Assembly (NCBI RefSeq): GCF_000379685.1
Contig: NZ_KB903253.1
Span: forward strand, 1 to 64,000
Direction: 5' to 3'
Length of the DNA: 64,000 nucleotides
From: Catelliglobosispora koreensis DSM 44566
GTDB taxonomy: Bacteria > Actinomycetota > Actinomycetes > Mycobacteriales > Micromonosporaceae
The translations under genes and the position numbers were made by a program. The notes beneath the pieces are model-generated. The model was not told the DNA's origin. It saw only the letters and a list, made by a program, of their open reading frames with translations, and searched no databases. Of this stretch, positions 1 to 7,681 are shown in pieces; within the stretch, counting starts at the first letter, position 1; every line of letters starts with the position of its first letter.

Positions 1-95
1 GAGCGCGCAGCGCGGAAAGCGAGCGCGCAGCGCGGAAAGCGAGCGCGCAGCGCGGAAAGCGAGCGCGCAGCGCGGAAAGCGAGCGCGCAGCGCGG
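1..95. repeat. 20-bp tandem repeat, about 4.75 copies
   Basis: Four identical copies of the unit GAGCGCGCAGCGCGGAAAGC start at 1, 21, 41 and 61. A fifth copy starting at 81 diverges after 15 bases. The array touches the window edge, so its true length is unknown. The unit is not a multiple of three, so three units encode one 20-residue Arg/Ala/Ser/Lys-rich period in any forward frame, and none of these frames has a stop inside the array. It could be an intergenic repeat or the tail of a gene to the left. Confidence 0.9.
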
Positions 96-124
96 GATGG
101 GGGTGCACCGCGTGGCAAGGGGTT

Positions 125-149
125 GCGCCGCCGGGAAGCCCGGCGGCGC
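125..149 (-). terminator. Hairpin after the MFS gene
   Basis: A perfect 11-bp inverted repeat (125-135 and 139-149) with a 3-base loop lies 11 bases past the MFS stop codon on the minus strand. No T-run follows, which is common for terminators in high-GC actinobacteria. Confidence 0.55.
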
Positions 150-159
150 GCGGGAGAGG

Positions 160-1404
160 TTAGGCGGGCGCGGGTGTGGGATGGGCGGGGCGGGTCACCA
201 CGCGGAAGGTGAAGGCGGTCGCGAGCGCGAGGATGGCTGCGGCTAGCGGCACGGTGAAGGCGCCCATGTGGCCGTAAGTGTCGGCGAGGCGGCCGGCGAG
301 TGCTGCTCCTAGGGCTACGCCGGCCACGACACCGGATCCGAGGAGGGTCATGGCGGTTCCGGCGCGGGACGGTGGGGTCACTTCACTGCCAAGAGCGAAC
401 ACCGCGATCAGATAGGGCGCACTCACGACACCGACTGCGAGCATGGCGGCGGTCACACCGGCCAAAGTGGACGGTGCTAACACGAGCGCCAAGGCGCCTG
501 TGGCAAGGGCGAGCGCGGAGAACCCATAGCGTGTAAGGGAAGTCCAGCGGGCGGGCAGCCAGGCGGTGGCGAGGCCGGCCACGGCCGAGCCGACGCCCAG
601 GGCCGCGTAGATGAGCCCGGCCGCGCTCGGCATGCCCAGCTCTTCAGCGAACGCTGTCACACCGGTCTGAGTAGCGCCAAAGACGATCCCAATGCCACTC
701 ATCGCCACGATTAGTAAACTCAACGGCACCATAGGCAACGGCTCCCGGGACGAGACAGCACGCGATCCCGCGACGGCGGTGCGGTGCAAAGCAAACGGAA
801 CCGCGGCAAGCAGTGTCAGCACAGCCGCGATGACGAGCGGCAGCCAGGAAAAGCCAAGCACCGCAATGACTCCGACGAGCGCCGGTCCGGCCATATAGGA
901 CAGTTCGTCGGCGGCGCCTTCATACGAGAAGGCCGTCGCGAGCCGACTCCGTCGCACAGAAGCGGCAACCGGCTGCGCGGCGGAAGCGGGAACAGGGTTT
1001 GCGGCGGCGGAAAGCAAGGCGGACCAGCGGACGCGGGCCAGGGGTCCGACTTGGGGTGTGCAAAGCCCGGCCACAGCAGCGGCGAGCATGACGAAGGCAG
1101 AGGGGGCTGAAACCCCAACGGCCACAACGATCGCGGCTAGCGCGAGGGCGTTGAGGATCGCCGCGACCAGGCCCGCGGAACGCTGGCCGAAGCGATCAGC
1201 GAAGGTGCCGACCGCTGGCCCGCCGAGCGCCGCTCCGATGCCGTAGGCGGCCGCGGTCGCTCCAGCCGTGGCGAAGCTGCCCGTGACGGCCGCCACCAGC
1301 GTGATGACGCCGAGCGGGACCATCGCCGCGGGGAGACGGGCGAGGAAGGAGAGAACGAGGAACGCCGGTCCGGTGACACGGATCATGTCCTTGTACTGAG
1401 TCAC
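160..1404 (-). CDS. MFS transporter
   Basis: This is a membrane protein of about 414 residues with roughly 12 hydrophobic segments in two six-helix halves and a basic central loop around the middle, the plan of a major facilitator superfamily permease. A conserved-looking loop with the motif GTFADRFGQR follows the second helix, like motif A (GxxxDRxGxR) of drug exporters. The substrate cannot be told from sequence. The GTG at 1404 was chosen because GGA lies seven bases upstream and the protein then begins MTQYKDMIRVTG. The frame stays open to 1464, and an ATG at 1386 is another possible start. A hairpin follows the stop. It lies 78 bases downstream of the ABC ATPase gene on the same strand. 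Confidence 0.8.
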   Translation of the reverse strand: MTQYKDMIRVTGPAFLVLSFLARLPAAMVPLGVITLVAAVTGSFATAGATAAAYGIGAALGGPAVGTFADRFGQRSAGLVAAILNALALAAIVVAVGVSAPSAFVMLAAAVAGLCTPQVGPLARVRWSALLSAAANPVPASAAQPVAASVRRSRLATAFSYEGAADELSYMAGPALVGVIAVLGFSWLPLVIAAVLTLLAAVPFALHRTAVAGSRAVSSREPLPMVPLSLLIVAMSGIGIVFGATQTGVTAFAEELGMPSAAGLIYAALGVGSAVAGLATAWLPARWTSLTRYGFSALALATGALALVLAPSTLAGVTAAMLAVGVVSAPYLIAVFALGSEVTPPSRAGTAMTLLGSGVVAGVALGAALAGRLADTYGHMGAFTVPLAAAILALATAFTFRVVTRPAHPTPAPA

Positions 1405-1482
1405 AAAAAGTCCAGGTATGCCGTTGGTGTCTGCATGCCGTCCCACCCAACCGGCATGCCCCATAGCGGCCCTGAACTCCGG

Positions 1483-2442
1483 CTAGCCTACCTGCCCGGC
1501 CGGTGTTTGATATAGGCGCGAGATCACATCCTCGATCTCGGGTTCAGCGATCGACAGGTCGCGCAGTGAGCCGTTGGCGGCCAGGACGGCTGCCAGTGGG
1601 CCGACTTCGTCGACGGCGAAGACGAGGCGGGTGCCCGTGGACGACTCCAGGACCACGCCCGGAAGATCGACGGGATAAGTGAACGCAACGTCGAAGTCGG
1701 CGATCACGCGGCGCCTGGAGCCGTAACGCAAGTGCAGGTCCTGGATGCTGCCGTCGTGCACGACCTTGCCGTGGTCAATGACGACGATCCGCGAGCACAG
1801 GCGCTCGATGTCGGCCAGGTCGTGTGTGGTGAGCACGATGGTGGTGTCGCCTCGTGCCCCGAGCTCGGCGAGGAAACCGCGCACGGCCTGCTTCGAAACG
1901 ACGTCAAGCCCGATCGTCGGCTCGTCCAGGAACAGGATCTCCGGGCTGTGCAGCAGGGACGCGGTCAGTTCCCCGCGCATGCGCTGCCCGAGCGAGAGCT
2001 GGCGCACGGGAGTGTCCATAAAGGAATCCAGGTCTAGCAGATCGCGGCAGCGCTTTAACTGCGCGGCGTGCTGCTCACCTGGTACCCGGTAAATGGCCTT
2101 TAAAAGATCGAAGGAATCGCGCAGGGGCAGGTCCCACCACAGTTGGGATCGCTGCCCGAAAACCACCCCGATCCGCCGCGCCAGCTTGATGCGCTGAGGC
2201 ACCGGAGTGAACCCGCACACCGAAACGTGCCCCGCGGTCGGGTGGAGCACCCCGGTCAGCATCTTCAACGTGGTCGACTTGCCGGCTCCGTTCGGCCCCA
2301 AGTACCCCAGAAGTTCGCCCCGTTCCACGCGAAGGTCGACCCCATCGACCGCCGCGACGACCCGCTTTTCCCTGCGCAGCATGGTTTTGCGGACCCGGAC
2401 CGTGAATTCCTTGCGCAGCCCGCGCACATCAATGACCCTCAT
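1483..2442 (-). CDS. ABC transporter ATP-binding protein
   Basis: A 319-residue ATPase subunit. Walker A is GPNGAGKST at about 49-57, the signature motif reads LSLGQ, Walker B is ILFLDEP, and the switch His lies in LTTHD. The C-terminal 70 residues form the accessory domain usual for exporters of the ABC-2 / daunorubicin-resistance type. The ATG at 2442 overlaps the stop of the upstream permease gene by four bases (ATGA), so the two are probably translationally coupled. With the two permeases it forms a complete exporter made of one ATPase and two different membrane subunits. The substrate is unknown. The frame is open further upstream (to 2727), but that extension lies inside the permease gene and is not protein-like. 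Confidence 0.9.
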   Translation of the reverse strand: MRVIDVRGLRKEFTVRVRKTMLRREKRVVAAVDGVDLRVERGELLGYLGPNGAGKSTTLKMLTGVLHPTAGHVSVCGFTPVPQRIKLARRIGVVFGQRSQLWWDLPLRDSFDLLKAIYRVPGEQHAAQLKRCRDLLDLDSFMDTPVRQLSLGQRMRGELTASLLHSPEILFLDEPTIGLDVVSKQAVRGFLAELGARGDTTIVLTTHDLADIERLCSRIVVIDHGKVVHDGSIQDLHLRYGSRRRVIADFDVAFTYPVDLPGVVLESSTGTRLVFAVDEVGPLAAVLAANGSLRDLSIAEPEIEDVISRLYQTPAGQVG

Positions 2443-3242
2443 GACCCCGTGCTCCTGTAGTGACGAACTCCGGTGCGCCAGATGGTGGCGGCGACCATGA
2501 CGGCGATGAGCGCGACGAGCACGCTCCCCCAGCCCAGCCAGGACGGAAAGCCCAGCGGGTCGGGGATGCCCAGCAAAGCCAGGCCGGGATAGTAGGCGAC
2601 GAAGCCGAAGCCGAGCCCGAAGGCGAACAGCTTGCGGAACCATCCGCTGTAGACGGTGATGGGATAGGACGTGAAGTCGCGCCCGCCGTAGGTGAGAGCG
2701 TTGGCTAGCTCGCCTGATTCGACCCACCAGAACGCGACCGTGGCCGTGGCGACGAAGTAGGCGCAGAAGAACACCGCTCCCGACAGCGGCGCGACTACCG
2801 CGAGCACGACGCGAGAGGGCGTCCAGGGAATGTCCGCATAGGACAGTGAGACGGCGAAGATGACCAGCGCGTAGGCGACGCGGCCCAGGCGGCGGAAACC
2901 GACGTCCATCGCGAGGAGCTGGGGCAGCACCCCGAGCGGCCGGACCAGTACGCCGTCGAGCGTGCCCATGCGCACGTAGGTCTTCATCCGCTCGATGTTG
3001 CCGACGAACAGGTCAGCCAGCGAGAAGGCGGCCAGGGCGAGCCCGAAGAACACCAGCGTCTGCGCGACGCCGAAGCCGCCGAGCTTGGGCACCTGGGTGT
3101 AGATCACGAGCACGGTCAGCAGGTCGGCGCCCACGACGATCGCGTTGCCCGCGAGGTCGAGCCAGAAGCTGACGCGATAGGACGCCTGCGCGCGCCCTTG
3201 TGCGCCGATGAGCTGAAGGTAGATCCGCAGCGTCTCACCCAC
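2439..3242 (-). CDS. ABC-2 family permease subunit (second of pair)
   Basis: A 267-residue protein with about six membrane segments, resembling the ABC-2 family permeases once called DUF990 (Pfam ABC2_membrane_6). Conserved-looking features are the charged cytoplasmic stretch near residue 85 (GNIERMKTYVRMGTLDG) and the LVRPLG motif. A GTG start at 3242 overlaps the end of the upstream permease by eight bases. It should pair with the other permease to form the membrane channel driven by the ATPase at 1483-2442. Confidence 0.82.
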   Translation of the reverse strand: MGETLRIYLQLIGAQGRAQASYRVSFWLDLAGNAIVVGADLLTVLVIYTQVPKLGGFGVAQTLVFFGLALAAFSLADLFVGNIERMKTYVRMGTLDGVLVRPLGVLPQLLAMDVGFRRLGRVAYALVIFAVSLSYADIPWTPSRVVLAVVAPLSGAVFFCAYFVATATVAFWWVESGELANALTYGGRDFTSYPITVYSGWFRKLFAFGLGFGFVAYYPGLALLGIPDPLGFPSWLGWGSVLVALIAVMVAATIWRTGVRHYRSTGS

Positions 3243-4089
3243 CCTGGATCACCATCTTTCGCTCGGCCCGCCTTTGCACGACGGTGCAGACCCACAGCAG
3301 GAGCACGGCCCAGAAGAGCTGGATGCCGATCAGCCCAACGCGGATGGCCACGCCGTCGCGCTCAACGAAGATGTCCATGGGTGCCTGGAGAAGCGACGGT
3401 CCCGGGGTGCCAAACCAGAGCAACGCGACCGCCCAGTCGGGAAGGAAGTGCACCGGAAAATACAGGCCGCCCATGATGCCCGAGGTGAACAGCCAGAACA
3501 TGGTCACGCCACGGTGATCGAGGAGCCAGAAAGCGCTGGCGTTGACCAGGTAACGGCACGCGAAGCAGACGATCACCGCCAGCAGGACGGAGATCAGGAA
3601 CAACGGGTAGGTCACCAGATCCTTCGGCAGGTAGATCTGGAACACCAACGCCCCCACGACTATGGGAGGCAAGAACCTAAACATCATCGCGTACGCCGCG
3701 CGCCCCAAGTCAGCAGAGAGGTAACTCAAGACCGGGTGGATGGGCCGCATCAGGTCGGTCACGACGTCTCCGGAACGGATCCGTTCGGCCAGGTCGTTCC
3801 AGCCCCAAAGGAGCACCACGCCCAGCAATCCCTGGCCCACCCAGACGTATCCAGCCAGCTGAGCCCCTGTGTATCCGGCTAGCGTCGCACCGGCTGTCCC
3901 CACGATCGCGAGCATGACGTAGGTGCGCAGGAAGCCGAACATCGTGTTGGTCACGAGGGAGGCGACGGTGGCCTGGCGGTAGGTCGAAAAACGACGGAAC
4001 CCAGATGCGGCAATTGCCCCGGTTAGGGATGCCAGCTCGGTGAAGTTTCGGAATGTCAGGCGATCCACAGTGGCGGTGACTAAGCCCAC
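3235..4089 (-). CDS. ABC-2 family permease subunit (first of pair)
   Basis: A 284-residue membrane protein with about six hydrophobic segments, a paralogue of the next permease in the operon: both carry an internal D-x-L-x-RP motif (VVTDLMRPIHP here). The GTG at 4089 was chosen because a strong GGAGGG ribosome site sits seven bases upstream, giving the N-terminus MGLVTATVDRL. An upstream ATG at 4137 would make a longer protein with no good ribosome site. It is the first gene of a three-gene operon (permease, permease, ATPase) and is divergent from the WG-repeat gene. Confidence 0.82.
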   Translation of the reverse strand: MGLVTATVDRLTFRNFTELASLTGAIAASGFRRFSTYRQATVASLVTNTMFGFLRTYVMLAIVGTAGATLAGYTGAQLAGYVWVGQGLLGVVLLWGWNDLAERIRSGDVVTDLMRPIHPVLSYLSADLGRAAYAMMFRFLPPIVVGALVFQIYLPKDLVTYPLFLISVLLAVIVCFACRYLVNASAFWLLDHRGVTMFWLFTSGIMGGLYFPVHFLPDWAVALLWFGTPGPSLLQAPMDIFVERDGVAIRVGLIGIQLFWAVLLLWVCTVVQRRAERKMVIQGG

Positions 4090-4154
4090 CTGAGTACCCT
4101 CCTCTCGCACTACTTCTTTTCTCCCGCGGACACACATAAGCAGCGAGGGCGATC

Positions 4155-6446
4155 GTGGCTGACGAGCGGACCGACGAGCGGCACCGGGGCCTGCCCGCAT
4201 GGGTGGAATCCCCGACGGCGCCCCGGCCTGGCGTGCCCGCTCCCCGTTCGGCTGGTGAACCCGCCCCTCAACAGCAGCAACCCGAGCGTCAAGGACCCTA
4301 TCCGCCGGCCCGGGGTCAGGGACAGCCAATTCCGCAGGGCCATCCCGGCGGCCGTCCCCCGCAAGGTGGACAGCCTTACGGACAGCAGGGCCCCGGACCG
4401 CAGGGCCAGCAGGGCCCCGGACCGCACGGTCCCGGCCAGCCCTATGGGCCGCAAGGACACCAAGGCCCACCCGGACCACAAGGCCGGCCTCCACGTCCGC
4501 CGCACCAGGGCCCGCCGATGCAGGGTGGACCGCGCCCGCCACAGCAATATGGACCCCGGCCGCCGCAGCAATACGGGCCGAGACCGCCCGGGCAGCAACA
4601 TCCTCAGCACCCTGGGCACCACCCGCACGGGCCAGGGCCGCAGGGCCGCCCGCCGCAGCAAGGTCAGGTCTACGGCCGTCCGCCGCAGCAGGGCCAGCCC
4701 GCGCTGCCTCCGGGACCTGGTGGCCAGGCGGGACCGGGTGTTCCGCAAGGACCCGGTGTTGCGCCGCAGGGTCAGCCTGGCCCGGGTGTTCCGCAGCCGC
4801 AGGGGCAGCAGGGACCAGGTCAGCCTGGTGCGCCTCAGCGGCAAGCCTTCAACGCCTTCGCCCCAGCCGGTCCCGCCCCGCAGCCGCAGGAGATCGCCCC
4901 GGTGACTGCTATGCCCTCGCCCGTGTCAGCCAACCCGGTCTCCCCCGCGGTGGTCGCCACCCCCGACACGGTCATGCCGGTCGCCTCGTCCGCGGCTGGC
5001 GCCGCGACAGCGCTCACGGCACCGACGATGCTGACGCCGATCGTCGTGAAGCTGGGCGCCTCGTCGCCCGACACCGTGCCTGAGGTCGTGACCGAGCTGG
5101 CCGATCCGGGTGCCGAGCCCGAGACGCCTGAGGACACCGGCCCCGACCCGGAACAGGTGCTGGCCAACTACGAGTGGCGCTTCCACCACGAGACTTTGCG
5201 CGAGTTGGTCGACAACCCTGATGAGCTGCGCGAGATCCGCGACAAGCTCACCGAGAAGCTGAGCCCGTCGACCGATAACGCAAGCCGCGCAAGGCTTTTG
5301 AGCCTTCGTGCCGTGGTCTCGCGGATCCTGGGCGAGCTCACCAAGGCCCTGTCAGACGGCAAGATGGCCCTCGTACACGCCGAAGCGACCGGTGAGCTGC
5401 GGCGCATCGCCATCGCGAAAGCCCGCCTGGCACACGTGCTGCAGTGGCGTGGTGATTTCGCGGAGGCAGACCGTCTTTTCGCTGAAGCCAACTCCACTGA
5501 GCTGCCCGACCGGCTGCGTGCCACGATGCACGAGCACGCGGGACGGTCCTGTTTGGACCAGGGACGCTACATGGAGGCGTTCAACCACTTCGAGTCGGCG
5601 CTGGAGCTGCGCAAGGTCGAGGACCCGGAACTCATCGCCCGCACCGAGCTGGCTCTCGACGCGGTCTCACTGAAGATCGCCGAAAACGGCATGGGTCCTT
5701 ACCCACGGTCCAAAGAGGAGATCCTCCAGATCACGAAGGCCCCGGTGCCACGGTTTGACGATCGTGCCCAGTGCTGGGGATACGTTGACGCGGAAGGGAA
5801 ATTCGCCATCGCCCCGGCGTTCGCCGACGTGCAGCCGTTCCGCGATGGCGTCGCCTGGGTACGCCGGCGCGAAACGCACGCGTGGGAACTCATCAGTGAA
5901 AACGGTGAGAAGCAGATCGACTCCAACGTTGGCCTGCTCGGCGTCGGATCGTTCTCCGAAGGCCTGGCGTGGGTGTCCAAAGACGGCACAGCGGGCTGGA
6001 TCGCGATCGACAAGTACGGCCGGGTAGTCATCTCGACCGGATTCGAAGACGTGCGCCCGTTCCGCCGGGGTCTAGCGGCCGTCAAGCGTGGCGGCTGGGG
6101 TGCCGTGGACACCAAGGGCCGCGTGATCGTGCCGTTCCAGTTCACCGGTTTCTCGACCGCTTTGACCGATGGCCGTTACGTCGACGGGTTCGCCGACGAG
6201 GGCCTGGCCATCGTTGACGCGGCAGGCCGCAAGGGCGTTGTCGACCGGCACGGCACCGTGGTCGTGCCGCCGGTGCATCCGGCCCTGGTCATTCACCCGG
6301 TCGCCTTCCTGATCGCCGGCCCGGATGGACGCTGGGGTGCGCTGGACCGCAAGGGCCGCCAGTTCATCGATCCGGTGCTAGCCAGCCGCAAACAGGTCAT
6401 GGAAGAGCTCGACCGGCTGCTCGCCGACACGAAACCGGTGCTGTAA
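4155..6446 (+). CDS. WG-repeat protein with Pro/Gln/Gly-rich N-terminus
   Basis: A 763-residue protein with three zones. Residues about 20-235 are a low-complexity Pro/Gln/Gly tract with recurring QGPGP-, RPPQ- and QQGQ-like units, likely disordered. Residues about 300-500 look helical and TPR-like, with a charged stretch around VLANYEWRFHHETL. Residues about 515-745 contain at least five WG-type repeats, for example CWGYVDAEGKFAI, GWIAIDKYGRVVI, GWGAVDTKGRVIV and RWGALDRKGRQFI, each followed by a short hydrophobic strand. There is no signal peptide or membrane segment. WG repeats are thought to mediate protein contacts, but the role here is unknown. A GTG start with GAGGG upstream fits. It is divergent from the ABC exporter operon. 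Confidence 0.85.
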   Translation: MADERTDERHRGLPAWVESPTAPRPGVPAPRSAGEPAPQQQQPERQGPYPPARGQGQPIPQGHPGGRPPQGGQPYGQQGPGPQGQQGPGPHGPGQPYGPQGHQGPPGPQGRPPRPPHQGPPMQGGPRPPQQYGPRPPQQYGPRPPGQQHPQHPGHHPHGPGPQGRPPQQGQVYGRPPQQGQPALPPGPGGQAGPGVPQGPGVAPQGQPGPGVPQPQGQQGPGQPGAPQRQAFNAFAPAGPAPQPQEIAPVTAMPSPVSANPVSPAVVATPDTVMPVASSAAGAATALTAPTMLTPIVVKLGASSPDTVPEVVTELADPGAEPETPEDTGPDPEQVLANYEWRFHHETLRELVDNPDELREIRDKLTEKLSPSTDNASRARLLSLRAVVSRILGELTKALSDGKMALVHAEATGELRRIAIAKARLAHVLQWRGDFAEADRLFAEANSTELPDRLRATMHEHAGRSCLDQGRYMEAFNHFESALELRKVEDPELIARTELALDAVSLKIAENGMGPYPRSKEEILQITKAPVPRFDDRAQCWGYVDAEGKFAIAPAFADVQPFRDGVAWVRRRETHAWELISENGEKQIDSNVGLLGVGSFSEGLAWVSKDGTAGWIAIDKYGRVVISTGFEDVRPFRRGLAAVKRGGWGAVDTKGRVIVPFQFTGFSTALTDGRYVDGFADEGLAIVDAAGRKGVVDRHGTVVVPPVHPALVIHPVAFLIAGPDGRWGALDRKGRQFIDPVLASRKQVMEELDRLLADTKPVL

Positions 6447-6470
6447 CGACCGCGAGATAGGGTCGGCACC

Positions 6471-7469
6471 ATGGAATTCCGTCACCTTGGCCGATCGGGC
6501 ATGCTCGTCAGCGAAATCTCCTACGGAAACTGGATCACTCACGGTTCCCAGGTGGAAGAGGAAGCGGCACACGCTTGTGTGCGGGCAGCGCTCGACAGCG
6601 GCATCACCACCTTTGACACCGCTGATGTCTACGCCGGGACGCGCGCCGAAGCGGTGCTTGGCCGGGCGCTCAAAGGGGAACGCCGCGAGGGCCTCGAGAT
6701 CTTCACCAAAGTCTTCTGGCCCACCGGCATTGGGCGTAATGACCGTGGTCTGTCACGCAAGCACATCATGGAGTCGATCAACGGTTCGCTGGCGCGGCTC
6801 CAGACCGATTACGTCGACCTGTACCAAGCACACCGTTACGACTACTCCACTCCGCTTGAGGAGACGATGGTGGCTTTCGCCGACATCGTCCACAGTGGAA
6901 AAGCGCACTACATCGGGGTTTCGGAGTGGAAGGCCTCGGAGATCCGGGCCGCTCACGCTCTCGCGACCGAGCTGAAGATTCCGCTGGTGTCGAGCCAGCC
7001 GCAGTATTCGATGCTCTGGCGCGTCATCGAAGCCGAAGTCATCCCCACCTGTGAAGAGCTCGGCATCGGCCAGATCGTCTGGTCGCCGATCGCGCAGGGT
7101 GTGCTCACGGGCAAGTACTTGCCTGGTCAGCCGGCGCCGGAAGGATCGCGTGCCACTGACGAGAAGTCGGGCGCCGGTTTCGTGTCGGCATGGCTGCAAG
7201 ACGACGTGCTCACCCGGGTGCAGCTGCTCAAACCCCTCGCCGAGCAGGCTGGCCTGACCATGGCCCAGCTCGCCGTCGCGTGGGTGCTGCAGAACCCGAA
7301 CGTCTCGTCAGCGATCGTTGGGGCGTCTCGTCCCGATCAGGTCCGGGACAACGTCAAGGCCAGCGGCGTCAAGCTCGACGCCGACCTGCTCAAGGCGATC
7401 GATGAGATCGTGGAGCCGGTGACCGAGCGCGACCCGGCCAAGACCGTTTCCCCAGCTAAACGACCGTAA
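6471..7469 (+). CDS. Aldo/keto reductase
   Basis: A 332-residue NAD(P)H-dependent oxidoreductase of the (beta/alpha)8 aldo/keto reductase superfamily. The catalytic tetrad is present: Asp49, Tyr54, Lys80 and His121. The C-terminal cofactor-binding part includes AIVGASRPDQV. The closest subgroup by eye is the potassium-channel beta-subunit-like / YghZ-type reductases, which reduce aldehydes and ketones. The substrate is unknown. It follows the WG-repeat gene by 24 bases on the same strand. Its last 14 bases overlap the convergent small gene at 7456-7650. Confidence 0.92.
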   Translation: MEFRHLGRSGMLVSEISYGNWITHGSQVEEEAAHACVRAALDSGITTFDTADVYAGTRAEAVLGRALKGERREGLEIFTKVFWPTGIGRNDRGLSRKHIMESINGSLARLQTDYVDLYQAHRYDYSTPLEETMVAFADIVHSGKAHYIGVSEWKASEIRAAHALATELKIPLVSSQPQYSMLWRVIEAEVIPTCEELGIGQIVWSPIAQGVLTGKYLPGQPAPEGSRATDEKSGAGFVSAWLQDDVLTRVQLLKPLAEQAGLTMAQLAVAWVLQNPNVSSAIVGASRPDQVRDNVKASGVKLDADLLKAIDEIVEPVTERDPAKTVSPAKRP

Positions 7470-7650
7470 GCCCCATCTTGTATTCGACACGGTCGTCCTC
7501 CATGAGGACGGCCGTGTTCGCGCCCGCGGCGACAAGGTCCTTCCATGTCTGGCCGAGCCAGGACTCCGCGTCGGCTTGGCTGCTGAACGCCTCGCTGGGG
7601 CCGGTAACCGGTTTGCCGTCGGCGGTTTCATAACGCCAGCTCCAAGTCAT
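7456..7650 (-). CDS. Small conserved actinobacterial protein of unknown function
   Basis: A 64-residue soluble protein starting MTWSWRYETADGKPV, with a conserved-looking Trp/Asp-rich middle (ADAESWLGQTWKDL). I recognise this only as the kind of short hypothetical protein widespread in actinomycetes. The start at 7650 is preferred over an upstream start at 7728, which would run into the divergent cobU-cobT gene. It overlaps the aldo/keto reductase by 14 bases tail to tail and lies 31 bases from the cobalamin gene start. Confidence 0.7.
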   Translation of the reverse strand: MTWSWRYETADGKPVTGPSEAFSSQADAESWLGQTWKDLVAAGANTAVLMEDDRVEYKMGLTVV

Positions 7651-7681
7651 GGCATTCACCTTATCCCGTACGCTAGCGACC

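Noticed and set aside
1-95. CRISPR array
   Set aside because: The copies are adjacent with no unique spacers and no cas genes are present.
7470-7681. Cobalamin riboswitch before the cobU-cobT gene
   Set aside because: The space is filled by the small gene at 7456-7650 and no B12 box is seen.
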